Shown here in pieces: positions 8,567 through 16,722 of a DNA stretch of 64,000 bases. The notes below the pieces were generated by a model. It searched no databases. It was not told the origin of the DNA and saw nothing but the letters and a program-made list of their open reading frames with translations. Each line of letters starts with the position of its first letter. Position 1 is the first letter of the stretch. The position numbers and the translations under genes are program-made. Where the stretch lies: NCBI GenBank assembly GCA_942493125.1, contig OW818667.1, forward strand, positions 62,001-126,000. Direction: 5' to 3'. The stretch comes from Fusibacter_C sp942493125. Its GTDB lineage: Bacteria > Bacillota > Clostridia > Peptostreptococcales > Acidaminobacteraceae.

Positions 8567-9291
8567 AATTTCGCGTCTTAACCCTTTTTCCAGAGCAGTT
8601 TGATGGGTTTGTTGCAACAAGTATCATAGGTAGAGCCGTTGAAAAAGGCGCGATTGCCATTGAAGTTGATCAAATACGCGACTATTCTACTGACCGTCAC
8701 AAGAAAGTGGATGATCCACCTTTCGGTGGTGGCGCGGGCATGGTTATGACAGTACAACCATTGAGAGATGCTTTGCAAGCAAAATCTATGTCTGAGAATG
8801 GCAGAGTGATTTATCTATCACCAAGGGGACGTACTTTAGATCATGATAAAGTTGTCGAGCTTTCACAATATGGCTCTTTGACCTTGGTTTGTGGCCATTA
8901 TGAAGGGGTCGACCAGCGTTTTATCGATCGCTATGTCGATGAGGAGATCTCAATAGGCGATTATGTACTCACAGGTGGTGAACTCGCCGCAATGGTCGTT
9001 ATAGACAGTGTGAGTCGTATGGTGGATGCCGTGCTTAAGAATGACGCTTCAGCTGAAGAGGAAAGTTTTGCAGGTGGACTACTAGAATACCCACATTATA
9101 CAAGACCTCCAGAAGTGGATGGCGATAAAGTACCCGATGTCCTTTTATCGGGGCACCATGCCGAAATTGCCAAGTGGCGATTGGATCAATCGATACAAAT
9201 TACTAAAGAGAGACGACCGGATTTATTTGAGGCTTTTTGCAAAAGAAACCATGAAAAATCCGTTCTGAAAATACTCAAAAAGCACTTGTAA
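8563..9291 (+). CDS. trmD: tRNA (guanine-N1)-methyltransferase TrmD
   Basis: 242 residues, typical length. The enzyme transfers methyl from S-adenosylmethionine to G37 beside the anticodon and so prevents frameshifting. The trefoil-knot family motifs are clear: FGGGAGMVM (about 59-67), YLSPRGRTLD, CGHYEGVDQRFIDRYVDEEISIGDYVLTGGE region (about 110-140), and SGHHAEIAKWR near 200. Starts in the ATGA overlap with rimM. The rplS promoter begins inside its last codons. Confidence 0.98.
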   Translation: MKFRVLTLFPEQFDGFVATSIIGRAVEKGAIAIEVDQIRDYSTDRHKKVDDPPFGGGAGMVMTVQPLRDALQAKSMSENGRVIYLSPRGRTLDHDKVVELSQYGSLTLVCGHYEGVDQRFIDRYVDEEISIGDYVLTGGELAAMVVIDSVSRMVDAVLKNDASAEEESFAGGLLEYPHYTRPPEVDGDKVPDVLLSGHHAEIAKWRLDQSIQITKERRPDLFEAFCKRNHEKSVLKILKKHL

Positions 9292-9314
9292 TGCCAACAT
9301 TAAGATGATATAAT
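9286..9314 (+). promoter_or_regulatory. Sigma-A promoter for rplS
   Basis: -35 TTGTAA (9286-9291, overlapping the trmD stop) and perfect -10 TATAAT (9309-9314) are spaced by 17 bases. Transcription would begin near 9321, giving a leader of about 70 bases before rplS. Confidence 0.8.
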
Positions 9315-9320
9315 ACATCT

Positions 9321-9391
9321 TGTTGTAATACGGATGTTCCTCTTTTAACTTTAAGTCATTAAGAACATCTACGAAGGAAGGAGGTAGTTAT
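9321..9391 (+). promoter_or_regulatory. rplS leader RNA, candidate L19 autoregulatory element
   Basis: The leader contains a 7-bp perfect stem GATGTTC (9333-9339) / GAACATC (9363-9369) that closes an A/T-rich apical region, followed at once by the strong binding site GGAAGGAGG. Ribosomal L19 leaders with regulatory hairpins are known in Firmicutes; whether this one matches that family fold was not tested here. Confidence 0.45.
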
Positions 9392-9748
9392 ATGAACCAA
9401 AATATCATTAAGACTATCGAAAATGAACAACTAAGAAATGATCTTCCAGCTATTAACGTAGGTGACACTGTAAAAGTACACTTAAAAGTTAAAGAAGGTA
9501 AGAGAGAAAGAACTCAGATTTTCGAAGGTGTCGTACTTAAGAAACAAAATGGCGGCGTTTCAGAAACTTTCACAGTAAGAAAAATTTCTTACGGTGTTGG
9601 CGTTGAAAAAACTTTACCGGTACATTCTCCAAAAATCGAGAAAATCGAAGTAGTAAGAGAAGGTCGAGTAAGAAGAGCTAAATTGAATTACTTGAGAGAC
9701 AGATTGGGTAAATCTGCAAAAGTTAAAGAAAAGAAAAAATTCAAGTAG
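9392..9748 (+). CDS. rplS: 50S ribosomal protein L19
   Basis: 118 residues. L19 lies at the subunit interface of the 50S particle. Family signatures are GDTVKVHLKVKEGKRERTQ, FEGVVLKKQNGG, SETFTVRKISYGVGVEKTLP and VRRAKLNYLRDRLGK. The gene has its own promoter, leader and terminator, so it can be expressed apart from trmD. The GGAAGGAGG site ends seven bases before ATG 9392. Confidence 0.98.
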   Translation: MNQNIIKTIENEQLRNDLPAINVGDTVKVHLKVKEGKRERTQIFEGVVLKKQNGGVSETFTVRKISYGVGVEKTLPVHSPKIEKIEVVREGRVRRAKLNYLRDRLGKSAKVKEKKKFK

Positions 9749-9768
9749 TGTTTACACACTATTAGTCA

Positions 9769-9802
9769 AAAGGGACCTCTTGTGGGTCCCTTTAGATTTT
9801 TT
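9769..9802 (+). terminator. Rho-independent terminator after rplS
   Basis: Nine-bp perfect stem AAAGGGACC (9769-9777) / GGTCCCTTT (9785-9793), a seven-base loop, then AGATTTTTT. A small stem (AGTG/CACT) overlaps the rplS stop just upstream. Confidence 0.9.
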
Positions 9803-9812
9803 AGGGGTTTTA

Positions 9813-9821
9813 TGGTAAAAT
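9813..9821 (+). promoter_or_regulatory. Possible extended -10 promoter for rbgA
   Basis: TGGTAAAAT has the TGn extension followed by a TATAAT-like hexamer (9816-9821). No good -35 is present, so this is a weak call; it lies just past the rplS terminator, where a new promoter for rbgA would be expected. Confidence 0.35.
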
Positions 9822-9915
9822 ATAAGTGAACTATGATAATACGTGAAATAAGTATGATTGATAAAAAATGTGCAAATAATAAAATAAATGAACGTTACAG
9901 ATAAAGGAGCTACGG

Positions 9916-10911
9916 ATGAGTATAAATTGGTATCCAGGGCATATGAAAAAGACAAAAGATCTGATAGAAGCCAATCTCAAGTTAGTGGACGTGGTGATTG
10001 AACTATTGGATGCTAGGATTCCAATTAGTAGCAGGAATCCTCAATTTGATCAACTTGTCGGCCATAAAAAGCGCGTTGTCGCTTTGAATAAATACGATCT
10101 TGCAGATCCAATCCGCACAAAAATGTGGATTAAATACTACGCTGATTTGGGCATCAAGGCCATCCCGATTAACTCGCTTAGTGGTGATGGGGTGACAGAA
10201 CTCATCAATGAAGCGAAGAACTCTTGTACAGATGTCATCGAAAAAGCACAGCGTCAAGGTCGACTTGTCAGACCGATTCGCGCGATGATCGTGGGCATTC
10301 CAAACGTAGGCAAATCGTCACTGATCAACAAACTCGCAGGAAAAACGGCTGCAAAGACTGGCAACAAGCCAGGTGTTACAAAAGGCAAGCAGTGGATCAG
10401 ACTCAATAAAGAAGTTGAACTCTTTGACACGCCGGGTATCTTGTGGCCGAAGATCGAAGAAGACCTCATGGGCATTAAACTTGCCGCATCAGGTGCCATA
10501 AAAGATGAAGTCCTCAATATTGAGGATATCGCTTTTCATTTGATCACCATGCTTCTCGTCGATTATAAAAAAGTGTTTTATGAACGGTTTAAGATTGAAG
10601 ACGATTCTTTAGATGTCGTAGAAATGATGACTTATATTGGTCGCAAACGCGGGTGTCTCATGAGGGGCAACGAAGTGGATCTTGAAAAAGCATCAAGGTT
10701 AATCGTCGATGAATTCCGAAAGGGCATCATTGGCCGTATAACGCTTGAAATACCAAATAGAGGCGAAGCGGACGTTAAGCCGCAAGACGCAATCGTTGGG
10801 ACACGTTCGAACGAAGATATTGACGATGATATTGACGAAAATATTGATGATGATATTGACGAAAATTCAGAAGAATATATGGACGATGAGGATTCTGAGG
10901 ATGCACAATAA
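9916..10911 (+). CDS. rbgA: Ribosome biogenesis GTPase RbgA (YlqF) with acidic tail
   Basis: 331 residues. RbgA is a circularly permuted GTPase that acts late in 50S assembly. As expected for the permutation, the G4 motif NKYD (about residue 54) comes before the P-loop GIPNVGKSS (about 126) and DTPG (about 174). The start INWYPGHMKKTKDLI is a family hallmark. The last 30 or so residues are an unusual repeat of Asp, Glu, Ile and Asn (IDDDIDEN twice), coded by a 24-base tandem repeat at about 10815-10866. It overlaps the rnhB start by 11 bases. AAAGGAG precedes ATG 9916. Confidence 0.96.
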   Translation: MSINWYPGHMKKTKDLIEANLKLVDVVIELLDARIPISSRNPQFDQLVGHKKRVVALNKYDLADPIRTKMWIKYYADLGIKAIPINSLSGDGVTELINEAKNSCTDVIEKAQRQGRLVRPIRAMIVGIPNVGKSSLINKLAGKTAAKTGNKPGVTKGKQWIRLNKEVELFDTPGILWPKIEEDLMGIKLAASGAIKDEVLNIEDIAFHLITMLLVDYKKVFYERFKIEDDSLDVVEMMTYIGRKRGCLMRGNEVDLEKASRLIVDEFRKGIIGRITLEIPNRGEADVKPQDAIVGTRSNEDIDDDIDENIDDDIDENSEEYMDDEDSEDAQ

Positions 10912-11686
10912 CATAAATTTTTCTAAACATTCACTTAGCACGTTAAAAAACCTATTAATTGATCTTTCGATTGAAGAAATCCCCGTATATATTGAGGCAT
11001 TAAAATTAGATGATCGTGCAGCATGCAAAAAAATGGCATCACAGCTTGAAAAAAGACTGACAGCTGATTTGAAAGAAGTGGAACGCATGCATCGCATTTT
11101 CGAATTCGAACGCGAAGCTTGGAACGACGGTTGCCTTTATGTTGCGGGACTTGACGAAGCGGGACGCGGACCACTTGTTGGATCCGTGGTAGCAGCAGCA
11201 GTCATCTTGGATCCAGCAATCGATTGGCGCGGCATTGATGATTCTAAGAAATTGTCAGCAGAGCAAAGAAGTTTTTTTTATGATAAAATCATCAATCATT
11301 CAATCTGCTATGGCATAGGTGAGGCGACACACGAAGAAATTGATTCAATCAATATTTTAAATGCGACAAAACGAGCGATGAGCCGTGCTTTAGAAGCGAT
11401 GCATTTAAAACCTGATTTTTTGCTCATCGATGCTGTGAAATTAGCCGATAATCCTTTAAGACAACTGAGTCTCATCAAAGGCGATTCCAGAAGTGCCTCT
11501 ATCGCTGCGGCCTCAATATTGGCCAAGGTGACACGCGATCGACAAATGGTGGCATTGCATCAAATGCATCCACACTATGATTTTGCGCAGCACAAGGGGT
11601 ATGGCACAGACAAGCATTACGATGCCATTCGAAAATTAGGTTTACTACCTGAGCATAGAAGAAGTTTTTTGAAGGGATTTTTCTAA
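10901..11686 (+). CDS. rnhB: Ribonuclease HII
   Basis: 261 residues from ATG 10901, which has GATGAGG nine bases upstream; the frame is open further back to 10745 but that part is read out of phase over the rbgA acidic tail and is not coding. RNase HII cuts RNA in RNA-DNA hybrids, including single ribonucleotides. GLDEAGRGPLVGSVVAAAV contains the catalytic DEAGRGP loop; DSKKLS and SIAAASILAKVTRD supply other active-site parts. The 75-residue N-terminal extension (STLKNLLIDL, then EIPVYIEALKLDDR) is the substrate-binding region found in Bacillus RnhB. Confidence 0.97.
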   Translation: MHNNINFSKHSLSTLKNLLIDLSIEEIPVYIEALKLDDRAACKKMASQLEKRLTADLKEVERMHRIFEFEREAWNDGCLYVAGLDEAGRGPLVGSVVAAAVILDPAIDWRGIDDSKKLSAEQRSFFYDKIINHSICYGIGEATHEEIDSINILNATKRAMSRALEAMHLKPDFLLIDAVKLADNPLRQLSLIKGDSRSASIAAASILAKVTRDRQMVALHQMHPHYDFAQHKGYGTDKHYDAIRKLGLLPEHRRSFLKGFF

Positions 11687-11721
11687 AGTGGCCATTGTTA
11701 TGGGCGATGAAAGGTTAACTT

Positions 11722-13425
11722 ATGAGAATTTCACAGCAAAACATTGTACAAAATGCGGTTAATATAAGCAAATCTCAGCTTACGCCAAATGAGGCGAAAG
11801 CACTGATTGGCAATATAATAGAAGGTCGGATCACTGCGGTCCAAGGCCAACAGCTTGCTACGCTCACAACGGGTGATAAACAGCTGACGGTCAACATTAA
11901 TGGTATGACGCTTCAAGAAAATCAACTTGTGAATTTAAAAATAACAGGCTACAAGGATGGTGCACTGATTGCAAAGCTAGTGGGCACAAATGTTCCTTCT
12001 GAATCCAACAGTTCTTTGACGGATATGCTCTCAAAACTTGGCATTTCTGATCAGACTGAAAATGTTACAATACTTGAGGCTATGAAATCGGCCAACATAC
12101 CAATTACAAAAGACAACTTTCAAATGATGCGGCAAGGGATGAGTGAAGTTAAGGCATTGATTTCTGAACTTGCAAGTTCAGGACAGTTGCCACTGGAAAA
12201 CGATCTTGAAACACCGATCAAGGCACTCGCCATAAAGATCATTCAACAGACAAATGCTGAAGGTAAACCAACGCAAGTCCTCTCTAGTGTTAATAGCAGT
12301 TCGAACACTGCTGCAACTGCCAGTTCAGCCACCGCTGCAACTGCCAATGCAACTACCAATGCAACTACGGGTACGACTGTCAGTGGAACCGCTACCGGAG
12401 CGACTGCTACTACAGCATCAAGCTTCACAACAGCAGCCGTCACTACAAATTTGAATGCAGGTGTCAATGCAGCAAATCAAACGCAGGATGAAATCGTAAG
12501 TTTGACGAATCCAGTTGCAAACCAAGCGTCGGACCTCGCGGCAAACCCAGCGAAAAAGATTGGCGAGACAGTGCAAACTGATGCTTCAGCTAGTCGTGGT
12601 AAAACTGATGGTGAACAAGTCAATAAACTGGACTTGGAGCTCATTTCAAAAACAATCCAGCTTGCTTTTGATAAAGAGGACACTTCCTTGAAACAAAGCA
12701 TACAAGCCATGCTTGGTCAGTTTGACTATAAGCAGGAGAGCTTGATATTGAAAAACGACTTGCCGATAACGCTCAAAAATATCTTTTTAGCCTATGATGC
12801 GCTAAATGAGGAAGGTGGTATTTCCAACCGCTTTACAGAAGTCCTTAAAGGGCTGGAAACCGTGCCATTTTCAAAGGAATCACTTTTAAACATCATAAAC
12901 GTTTTGACCTCAGAGGTGTCTCAGGAAGAAAAACTTGAAACACTGCTTGAAGCCATTCGAAAAGAAATGCCTGATTCTGAGATGAGACAAGGACTTGAAA
13001 GAGAGCTTTCTGTCATCAAGGAGAGTACAACGCTCAACAAAGCGTTAAATGACCAGATGATGTTCATGCAAATGCCGATTCCTTTCAATGATCAAATTCA
13101 AAATGTTGATATTTACTATAAAAAAAATAAAAAGAAACCAGATCCAGATGACCTTACTTTGTTAATCGCGCTAAAAACGTTTAACTTTGGTGAGGTTAGA
13201 TGTGTTGTCCATAAACAAGCACAGACATATACGCTAAATTTCAGTTTTAATGATGAAGCGTCTATGGCTTATTTCGAAACGAAAAAAGAGCAGTTGACGG
13301 CTGCTTTATCAAACCACAAAGACAAGCAGTTCGCTTTGACATTTGCGGTGAAGTCCAATCTTCCTGATTTTCAAATGAGTGACAATTCTGATTTTGAATC
13401 CTTTGGATTCGATTTGAAAGTGTAG
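11722..13425 (+). CDS. FliK-like (hook-length control) protein at the ylqG position
   Basis: 567 residues, not a close match to the FliK of the flagellar cluster. Residues 1-90 are a small beta-rich domain, about 191-260 is a low-complexity linker of Ala, Thr, Asn and Gly, and the C-terminal 180 residues form a compact domain (VDIYYKKNKKKPDPDDLTLLIALKT etc. near 465-490) resembling the hook-length control C-terminal fold. In Bacillus subtilis the same spot between rnhB and the FlhB-like ylqH holds ylqG. The start of the next gene is eight bases after its stop. Function is unknown; a partner of the FlhB-like protein is an inference from pairing. It may be cytoplasmic or exported. Confidence 0.65.
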   Translation: MRISQQNIVQNAVNISKSQLTPNEAKALIGNIIEGRITAVQGQQLATLTTGDKQLTVNINGMTLQENQLVNLKITGYKDGALIAKLVGTNVPSESNSSLTDMLSKLGISDQTENVTILEAMKSANIPITKDNFQMMRQGMSEVKALISELASSGQLPLENDLETPIKALAIKIIQQTNAEGKPTQVLSSVNSSSNTAATASSATAATANATTNATTGTTVSGTATGATATTASSFTTAAVTTNLNAGVNAANQTQDEIVSLTNPVANQASDLAANPAKKIGETVQTDASASRGKTDGEQVNKLDLELISKTIQLAFDKEDTSLKQSIQAMLGQFDYKQESLILKNDLPITLKNIFLAYDALNEEGGISNRFTEVLKGLETVPFSKESLLNIINVLTSEVSQEEKLETLLEAIRKEMPDSEMRQGLERELSVIKESTTLNKALNDQMMFMQMPIPFNDQIQNVDIYYKKNKKKPDPDDLTLLIALKTFNFGEVRCVVHKQAQTYTLNFSFNDEASMAYFETKKEQLTAALSNHKDKQFALTFAVKSNLPDFQMSDNSDFESFGFDLKV

Positions 13426-13432
13426 GTGCCAA

Positions 13433-13702
13433 ATGGCCGATAAAGTTAAAATAGCAAACGCCTTAAAATTCGATCCTGGCAAGGATGCAGCGCCTCAATT
13501 GATTGCGAAGGGGCTTGGTTTAATCGCTGAGAATATCATAAAAAAAGCAGAAGCAAACGATATTCCCGTCTATGTAGATGAAAAATTGTCCAATCAGCTC
13601 AAACAGCTTGAAATAGGGGATCAAATTCCCTATGAACTTTATGAAGTCGTTGCAGAAGTATTGGTTTTCATCGGTGCAGTCGATCAGTCTAAGAAAAAGT
13701 AA
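13433..13702 (+). CDS. ylqH: FlhB C-terminal-like protein YlqH
   Basis: 89 residues, almost entirely equivalent to the part of FlhB that follows its NPTH self-cleavage site. By eye about 34 of 79 positions match FlhB of the same genome (38622-39707), including AKG, LIA.NI, EIG, IP and LYE.VAEVL. It has no membrane segments and no NPTH motif. In FlhB this piece contacts FliK and switches export from rod/hook to filament proteins, so the stand-alone copy beside a FliK-like gene suggests a related switch role, which is unproven. Confidence 0.9.
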   Translation: MADKVKIANALKFDPGKDAAPQLIAKGLGLIAENIIKKAEANDIPVYVDEKLSNQLKQLEIGDQIPYELYEVVAEVLVFIGAVDQSKKK

Positions 13703-13704
13703 AG

Positions 13705-13748
13705 TTGATCAGCTATATATAAAAGTAGATCATCCATATATATAATAG
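13705..13748 (+). repeat. Imperfect tandem repeat, A/T rich, before yraN
   Basis: Two units share GATCA-x-C-ATATATA: about 13705-13724 and 13726-13748. The second unit ends in TATAAT (13741-13746), which could be a -10, but no fitting -35 was seen 15-19 bases upstream. Significance unclear. Confidence 0.4.
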
Positions 13749-13776
13749 AAAGAAAGTCGTAGAAAAGGAGTGTGAA

Positions 13777-14133
13777 ATGCCCACTAAAAGAGCAATTGGC
13801 GGCCAATATGAAACGGAAGCGATCCGCTATCTCGAATCTTTAGGTTATGTATTTGTCCTAAAAAATTATTTCACACCGCGTGGGGAGATAGACCTAGTGT
13901 TATCTAGGGCTGACAAGCTCTATTTTGTAGAGGTTAAATACAGATCTTCTAATGCTTATGGGTCTCCTAGAGAGGCTATTACGCCAAAAAAAATTAGCCA
14001 TATGAAGCAATCGGCTTTGTATTATATCAAGAAGGAGTGTTCTATGTACACCCCATTTGCGATTGCCTTTATGGGTATAAATAAGGATGGCGGACTACTT
14101 CATTTTGATTTCATAGAAAATATATTTTCTTAA
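13777..14133 (+). CDS. yraN: UPF0102 (YraN) endonuclease-like protein
   Basis: 118 residues. The fold is nuclease-like with the catalytic pattern GEIDLVLSRADKLYFVEVKYR (about 36-56): an acidic D and the ExK pair. Family members are small and their cellular substrate is not established; the family is frequently encoded near rnhB, comM and dprA. AAAAGGAG stands before ATG 13777. Confidence 0.93.
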   Translation: MPTKRAIGGQYETEAIRYLESLGYVFVLKNYFTPRGEIDLVLSRADKLYFVEVKYRSSNAYGSPREAITPKKISHMKQSALYYIKKECSMYTPFAIAFMGINKDGGLLHFDFIENIFS

Positions 14134-14146
14134 TAGTCATAAAGAC

Positions 14147-14180
14147 AGTGCACATTTGAAAAGGTGCGCTTTATTATTTT
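14147..14180 (+). terminator. Terminator after yraN
   Basis: Stem AGTGCAC (14147-14153) / GTGCGCT (14164-14170), 7 bp with one G-T pair, 10-base loop, followed by TTATTATTTT. Confidence 0.65.
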
Positions 14181-14207
14181 GACAAATTGGTAAAATATGG
14201 TTAATAT
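14179..14207 (+). promoter_or_regulatory. Sigma-A promoter for comM-dprA
   Basis: Perfect -35 TTGACA (14179-14184), then 17 bases to TAATAT (14202-14207); a perfect TATAAT starts three bases further (14205-14210) but at a 20-base spacing. Transcription would start about 30 bases before comM. Confidence 0.65.
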
Positions 14208-14246
14208 AATAATATATAGCAATAATTATTATAGGAGACCATAAGG

Positions 14247-15755
14247 ATGTATAGTAAAATTATAACGTCAGTAAATTGGGGCATTGAAGGTCAAATTGTA
14301 GAAATTGAAACGAAAATACTCAGAGGGTTACCAAATCATGTCATAGTGGGGCTTCCGAGCACAATTATCAAGGAATCCAAGGAACGCGTCAAGGCCGCTT
14401 TAAAAACTGCTGGCGTGAAATTTCCAGACGATCGCATCATACAAAATCTGTTTCCAGCCAATATCAAAAAAGAAGGATCACAGCTTGATCTGCCTGTTGC
14501 GATGGGTATTTTTTGTTGTCTTTCTGATATAGAATCTGATAGACTTCATGACATCGCATTTCTTGGCGAATTATCCCTAGATGGAAAAATTCAACCAGTC
14601 CAAGGTATACTGAGTCAGATTGATGGGCTCAAACAACAAGGCATTGGACATATTGTCATACCCTTCGGAAATGTTAAAGAAGCACAGTTCATAAAGGGTA
14701 TTACCTTCTATCCATATCACGATTTGAAGCAGCTTTTTGAAGATTTTGTGAATGGGGCATTAAAAAGGAACGAGCCCATAAAGGAAGTTGGCGGCCATGA
14801 GGTACAATCAATAAACGATTATGGTATAGACTTGTCACAAGTAGTTGGGCAAAATGCTGCGATTCGTGCTATCGAGATTGCCGTGACTGGGTTTCATAAC
14901 ATTTTAATCATAGGTCCTCCAGGTTGTGGGAAAAGCATGCTGGCAGAGAGACTCACAACAATTATGCCACCTATGACGCTCGAAGAAAAAATTGAAGTGA
15001 CTAAGATTTACGGCATAAGTGATGGCGATCACATTAACGGTTTAATGCATCTTAGACCCTTTAGAGCACCGCACCACACGATCAGTCGCATTGGACTTGT
15101 CGGTGGAGGTGCAACCATCTTGCCAGGTGAAATATCCAAGGCGCATAACGGTATTTTATACCTTGATGAAATTGGCGAATTTAAAGGTGATGCGATAGAA
15201 GCGCTGAGAGAACCGTTGTCATCTGGTCGCGTCAATCTAACAAAAGGCGGTAGATCGTTGACATTTCCATCGAACTTTATGATGGTGGCGACGATGAATC
15301 CATGTCCTTGTGGGCATTATCTTTCAAAGGAAGAAAACTGCACCTGTTCACACAATGAAATTAAACGGTACTTTGGCAAGCTATCTTGGCCGATACTCGA
15401 TAGACTTGATATGACGATTTACATGGAACGCGTAGACGATTTAAAAAAGGCTCTTAAGCCTCAAAATGGCATCTATGATTCTGCACGAGCAAGTGTTTCA
15501 ATTTTAAAAGCGACCACCTTTAGACGCGAGCGCATACGTGAGACAAAGGCAAACGCTGGTCTTTCAAAAGAAGCGGAAAATCTGTTGATCAAATACCATG
15601 AACGTGGGAAATTATCCATGCGCGCTTATGAGAAACTCGTCGGAATTTCGCGCACCATTGCAGATTTAGATGGCAGTATGCAAATTATGAAAAATCATAT
15701 ATTGGAAGCGTTTACGTATCAGACGAGCATACAAGTCAAACGCTTTTATGAATGA
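14247..15755 (+). CDS. comM: ComM/YifB-type AAA+ ATPase (Mg-chelatase-like)
   Basis: 502 residues. N-terminal Lon-protease-like domain (about 1-170), then an AAA+ module with Walker A GPPGCGKSM near 223, Walker B YLDEIGEF near 308, and the Mg-chelatase hallmark NPCPCG near 351. ComM in proteobacteria is a DNA helicase that drives branch migration during natural transformation; the same activity here is inferred. dprA follows nine bases after the stop, which supports a role in handling incoming or recombining DNA. Confidence 0.95.
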   Translation: MYSKIITSVNWGIEGQIVEIETKILRGLPNHVIVGLPSTIIKESKERVKAALKTAGVKFPDDRIIQNLFPANIKKEGSQLDLPVAMGIFCCLSDIESDRLHDIAFLGELSLDGKIQPVQGILSQIDGLKQQGIGHIVIPFGNVKEAQFIKGITFYPYHDLKQLFEDFVNGALKRNEPIKEVGGHEVQSINDYGIDLSQVVGQNAAIRAIEIAVTGFHNILIIGPPGCGKSMLAERLTTIMPPMTLEEKIEVTKIYGISDGDHINGLMHLRPFRAPHHTISRIGLVGGGATILPGEISKAHNGILYLDEIGEFKGDAIEALREPLSSGRVNLTKGGRSLTFPSNFMMVATMNPCPCGHYLSKEENCTCSHNEIKRYFGKLSWPILDRLDMTIYMERVDDLKKALKPQNGIYDSARASVSILKATTFRRERIRETKANAGLSKEAENLLIKYHERGKLSMRAYEKLVGISRTIADLDGSMQIMKNHILEAFTYQTSIQVKRFYE

Positions 15756-15763
15756 GGTGAAAG

Positions 15764-16639
15764 ATGGAAAATAACACAACATGTATCCTTCCTGATAGCC
15801 TTTATTATCCAGAGTCGCTGCAACATTATAAACCAAATGTAAAAATGCTCTTTGCAAAGGGCGATCCCGCCTTGCTCACGACGCATAAAAAAGTATCGAT
15901 CGTTGGCAGTCGAAAACCTACAGCGTACGGCCGTAAAGTTGCGTATGACTTAGGTCGATTTCTGGCGCGAAATGGCGTTTGTGTGGTCAGTGGCATGGCG
16001 ATTGGCATCGACTCACAAGCACATAAAGGGGCACTGGATGAAGGCGGGAAGACGATTGCCGTTCTTGCGTCAGGTGTGAATTACATTTATCCACCCTCCA
16101 ACGATAAGATGTATCATGCTATATGTGCGACGGGTGGACTGATTCTTTCAGAACAATTGATGGATGAACCGCCCAGAACCTATCACTTTCCACTTAGAAA
16201 TCGAATCATAAGTGCCATTTCAGAGGTGGTCGTGATCATAGAAGCTGGTGAAAAAAGTGGATCTCTCATTACGGCCATGCACGCAATGGAACAAGGAAAG
16301 ACGATCTTTTCGCTTCCAGGTAGTATCTATTCACCACAATCAACTGGAACGAATCGATTGATTTATGAAGGGGCTTCGCCACTGATTCACTTTGGTCACA
16401 TATTGGAAAGTCTAGGACTTTCGCAAGAAAATGAAAGGCGACAAAATATTGTACTTGATCATCTTTCCTGTTTGGCACAAAAGATATACGCTTTGCTTCT
16501 AATCCAAAAAAAGCTGGATACGGATGCGATTCATGAAGTGACAATGAAAGAATATTCTGAAATTTACGCGGCCATAAGTGAATTGATTTTAGACGATTTG
16601 TGCGAATATTCGAGTTTGAACGAGATTAGATTGGTGTAA
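15764..16639 (+). CDS. dprA: DNA processing protein DprA (Smf)
   Basis: 291 residues. DprA loads RecA on incoming single-stranded DNA. The Rossmann-like core shows VGSRKPTAYGR (about 47-57), SGMAIGIDSQAHKGAL (about 76-91), LPGSIYSP and GTNRLI. The last 70 residues form a small winged-helix-like region. ATG 15764 is preceded by GAGGTGAAAG. It sits between comM and topA, as in many Clostridia. Confidence 0.96.
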   Translation: MENNTTCILPDSLYYPESLQHYKPNVKMLFAKGDPALLTTHKKVSIVGSRKPTAYGRKVAYDLGRFLARNGVCVVSGMAIGIDSQAHKGALDEGGKTIAVLASGVNYIYPPSNDKMYHAICATGGLILSEQLMDEPPRTYHFPLRNRIISAISEVVVIIEAGEKSGSLITAMHAMEQGKTIFSLPGSIYSPQSTGTNRLIYEGASPLIHFGHILESLGLSQENERRQNIVLDHLSCLAQKIYALLLIQKKLDTDAIHEVTMKEYSEIYAAISELILDDLCEYSSLNEIRLV

Positions 16640-16646
16640 AAAAGTC

Positions 16647-16675
16647 TTGACAAGAAGATTTTTTATATATAAATT
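16647..16675 (+). promoter_or_regulatory. Probable sigma-A promoter for topA
   Basis: Perfect -35 TTGACA (16647-16652) lies nine bases after the dprA stop. The -10 is ambiguous because of a TATATATAAATT run: TAAATT at 16670 gives 17-base spacing, TATAAA at 16668 gives 15. Confidence 0.6.
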
Positions 16676-16722
16676 TATTAGGTACACTCGAGAGCAAGCA
16701 AAAAACAAATTGGAGTAAGTGA

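Noticed and set aside
10745..10900. Long N-terminal extension of rnhB
   Set aside because: The extension reads the rbgA acidic repeat in another frame (Ile/Leu/Thr/Lys repeats), has no ribosome binding site and does not match RNase HII.
11444..11451. GCCGATAA inside rnhB as a sigma-28 promoter for the FliK-like gene
   Set aside because: No TAAA-like -35 at 14-16 bases upstream, and it lies 270 bases before the next gene, inside a conserved coding region.
12290..12480. Repeats in the FliK-like gene as a CRISPR array or tandem-repeat locus
   Set aside because: They are codon repeats of an Ala/Thr/Asn linker, in frame, with no regular spacer units.
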